Source: Ruminococcaceae bacterium UBA7075 (GTDB lineage Bacteria > Bacillota > Clostridia > Oscillospirales > Acutalibacteraceae). Taken from it: a DNA stretch of 5,799 bases. The translations under genes and the position numbers were made by a program. Numbering within the stretch: position 1 is the stretch's first letter; each line of letters starts with the position of its first letter. The DNA lies in contig DKZL01000016.1 in the NCBI GenBank assembly GCA_002493635.1, positions 1 to 5,799 on the forward strand. Reading direction: 5' to 3'. Of the stretch, positions 5,687-5,799 are shown piece by piece. The notes under the pieces are model-generated. The model was given only the letters and a program-made list of their open reading frames with translations, ran no database searches and was not told where the DNA came from.

Positions 5687-5799
5687 TTTGCTATATACAC
5701 AAGAAAATAACAGTTTTTTAGTAATTATGACCATCTGCATTTTTATGAAAATTATAAATCAAATTAGGTTATCCCTTTAAGTAAGCTAAATTATAGTTT

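Noticed and set aside
1..5799. tRNA, rRNA, CRISPR array, insertion sequence or phage genes
   Set aside because: No cloverleaf, spaced repeats, transposase motifs or terminal inverted repeats were seen on either strand.

Overview
The window most likely comes from a gut Ruminococcus-like Firmicute (Ruminococcaceae/Oscillospiraceae). This is inferred from AT-rich intergenic DNA, strong AGGAG/GGAGG ribosome binding sites, sigma-A type promoters, and above all a secreted alpha-amylase that carries a dockerin. Dockerin-bearing amylases are typical of the starch-degrading 'amylosome' described in Ruminococcus bromii. The species cannot be fixed from this sequence alone.

All three real genes are on the minus strand, so transcription runs right to left. 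Bases 5579-5799 are an AT-rich upstream region with a TTGAAT/TATTAT promoter and a cre-like palindrome in the leader. Bases 2903-5578 encode a large modular GH13 (subfamily 28, AmyE-like) alpha-amylase: signal peptide, catalytic barrel, domain C, a beta-sandwich module, CBM26-like module, dockerin, second CBM26-like module. A textbook intrinsic terminator (2818-2865) ends that transcript. A new promoter (TTGACT/TACAAT) then drives a 410-aa AAA+ ATPase of the DUF815 type (1514-2746). After a 98-bp gap that holds another promoter (TTGAAA/TATATT) inside a long inverted repeat comes a 432-aa lipoprotein (117-1415). It fuses a TroA/BtuF-like ABC substrate-binding domain to a peptidoglycan-binding domain and a charged Ser/Lys/Glu tail. 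Bases 1-116 are non-coding and hold what looks like one arm of a terminator hairpin cut by the window edge, plus a small plus-strand hairpin.

Each gene has its own promoter, so these look like three separate transcription units and not one operon. The amylase and the lipoprotein both act outside the membrane: one digests starch and is probably docked to a cohesin scaffold, the other captures an unknown small ligand at the cell wall. The DUF815 ATPase is cytoplasmic, with no clear link to either. No complete undescribed system is evident. The points most worth following up are the internal, asymmetric dockerin, the promoter bracketed by an inverted repeat, the substrate-binding/peptidoglycan-binding fusion without a nearby permease, and the TTG start of the amylase.
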